The notes beneath the pieces were generated by a model. The model saw only the letters and a program-made list of their open reading frames with translations. It was not told the origin of the DNA and made no database searches. A stretch of DNA of 5,585 nucleotides from an uncultured Alphaproteobacteria bacterium (GTDB taxonomy: Bacteria > Pseudomonadota > Alphaproteobacteria > HIMB59). The stretch lies in contig CACPCY010000028.1 of the NCBI GenBank assembly GCA_902632575.1, forward strand, positions 1-5,585. Direction: 5' to 3'. A program made the position numbers and the translations under genes. Below are positions 5,540-5,585 of the stretch, piece by piece. The first letter of the stretch is position 1. The number at the start of each line of letters is the position of its first letter.

Positions 5540-5585
5540 TGGTGGGCGTGACAGGATTCGAACCTGTGACCCCTTGCGTGTCGAG
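5540..5585 (-). tRNA. tRNA-Val (GAC anticodon, probable), 3' part only
   Basis: The minus strand gives the last 46 nt of a tRNA, from about position 31 to the encoded CCA end (5542-5540). The T arm is perfect (ACAGG, loop TTCGAAT, CCTGT). The 3' acceptor strand is CACGCCC with discriminator A, so the missing 5' strand should be GGGCGTG. With a 5-nt variable loop (GGGTC) and anticodon stem GCAAG, the anticodon reads GAC, for valine. In this register position 33 is C rather than the near-universal U. Reading CGA (Ser) would restore U33 but would need C37 and a long variable arm, which is absent. The 5' half, with the D arm, lies beyond the window. Confidence 0.85.

Noticed and set aside
5540..5585. 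tRNA-Ser(CGA) reading of the partial tRNA, or an integration site
   Set aside because: CGA would need C37 and lacks the long variable arm of serine tRNAs. No integrase or repeated tRNA end is present to suggest an attachment site.

Overview
The window comes from a very AT-rich, tightly packed bacterial genome. The best guess is a streamlined marine-type alphaproteobacterium (SAR11, HIMB59 or AEGEAN-169 style). Support: a 41-residue zinc-free L36 ending in KARQG, overlapping genes, 2-nt gaps between convergent genes, few Shine-Dalgarno sites, a SufE and lipopolysaccharide-related functions (Gram-negative). The exact clade is inference; no rRNA is present.

Layout. Positions 1-1642 (+) hold an apparent operon: the tail of an unidentified gene, a 2-oxoglutarate/Fe(II) dioxygenase, and thioredoxin reductase (trxB). 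Both junctions are 8-nt overlaps. Positions 1645-1770 (-) hold a short gene that is easily missed, rpmJ for ribosomal protein L36, ending 2 nt from trxB. Positions 1810-2819 (+) hold sufE (sulfur transfer for Fe-S cluster assembly) and a secreted cyclophilin-type prolyl isomerase. Positions 2822-5503 (-) hold an envelope block. In transcription order it is a PagL-like lipid A deacylase / outer-membrane barrel, a MotA/TolQ/ExbB-type membrane protein, and a MotB/OmpA-type protein with one membrane helix, a roughly 250-residue coiled coil and a peptidoglycan-binding domain. The last two overlap by GTGA. Positions 5540-5585 (-) are the 3' part of a tRNA, most likely tRNA-Val(GAC), cut by the window edge.

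How the genes fit together. The left half is core redox, translation and Fe-S housekeeping. The right half is envelope biology: the ExbB-like and OmpA-like pair should form a proton-driven inner-membrane complex that reaches peptidoglycan through its coiled coil, while the PagL-like protein sits in the outer membrane and the cyclophilin is probably periplasmic. No mobile element, CRISPR array or recognisable defence system is present. The most intriguing item is the two-gene channel module, whose force-output target cannot be read from sequence. No gene-free stretch exceeds 60 bases.
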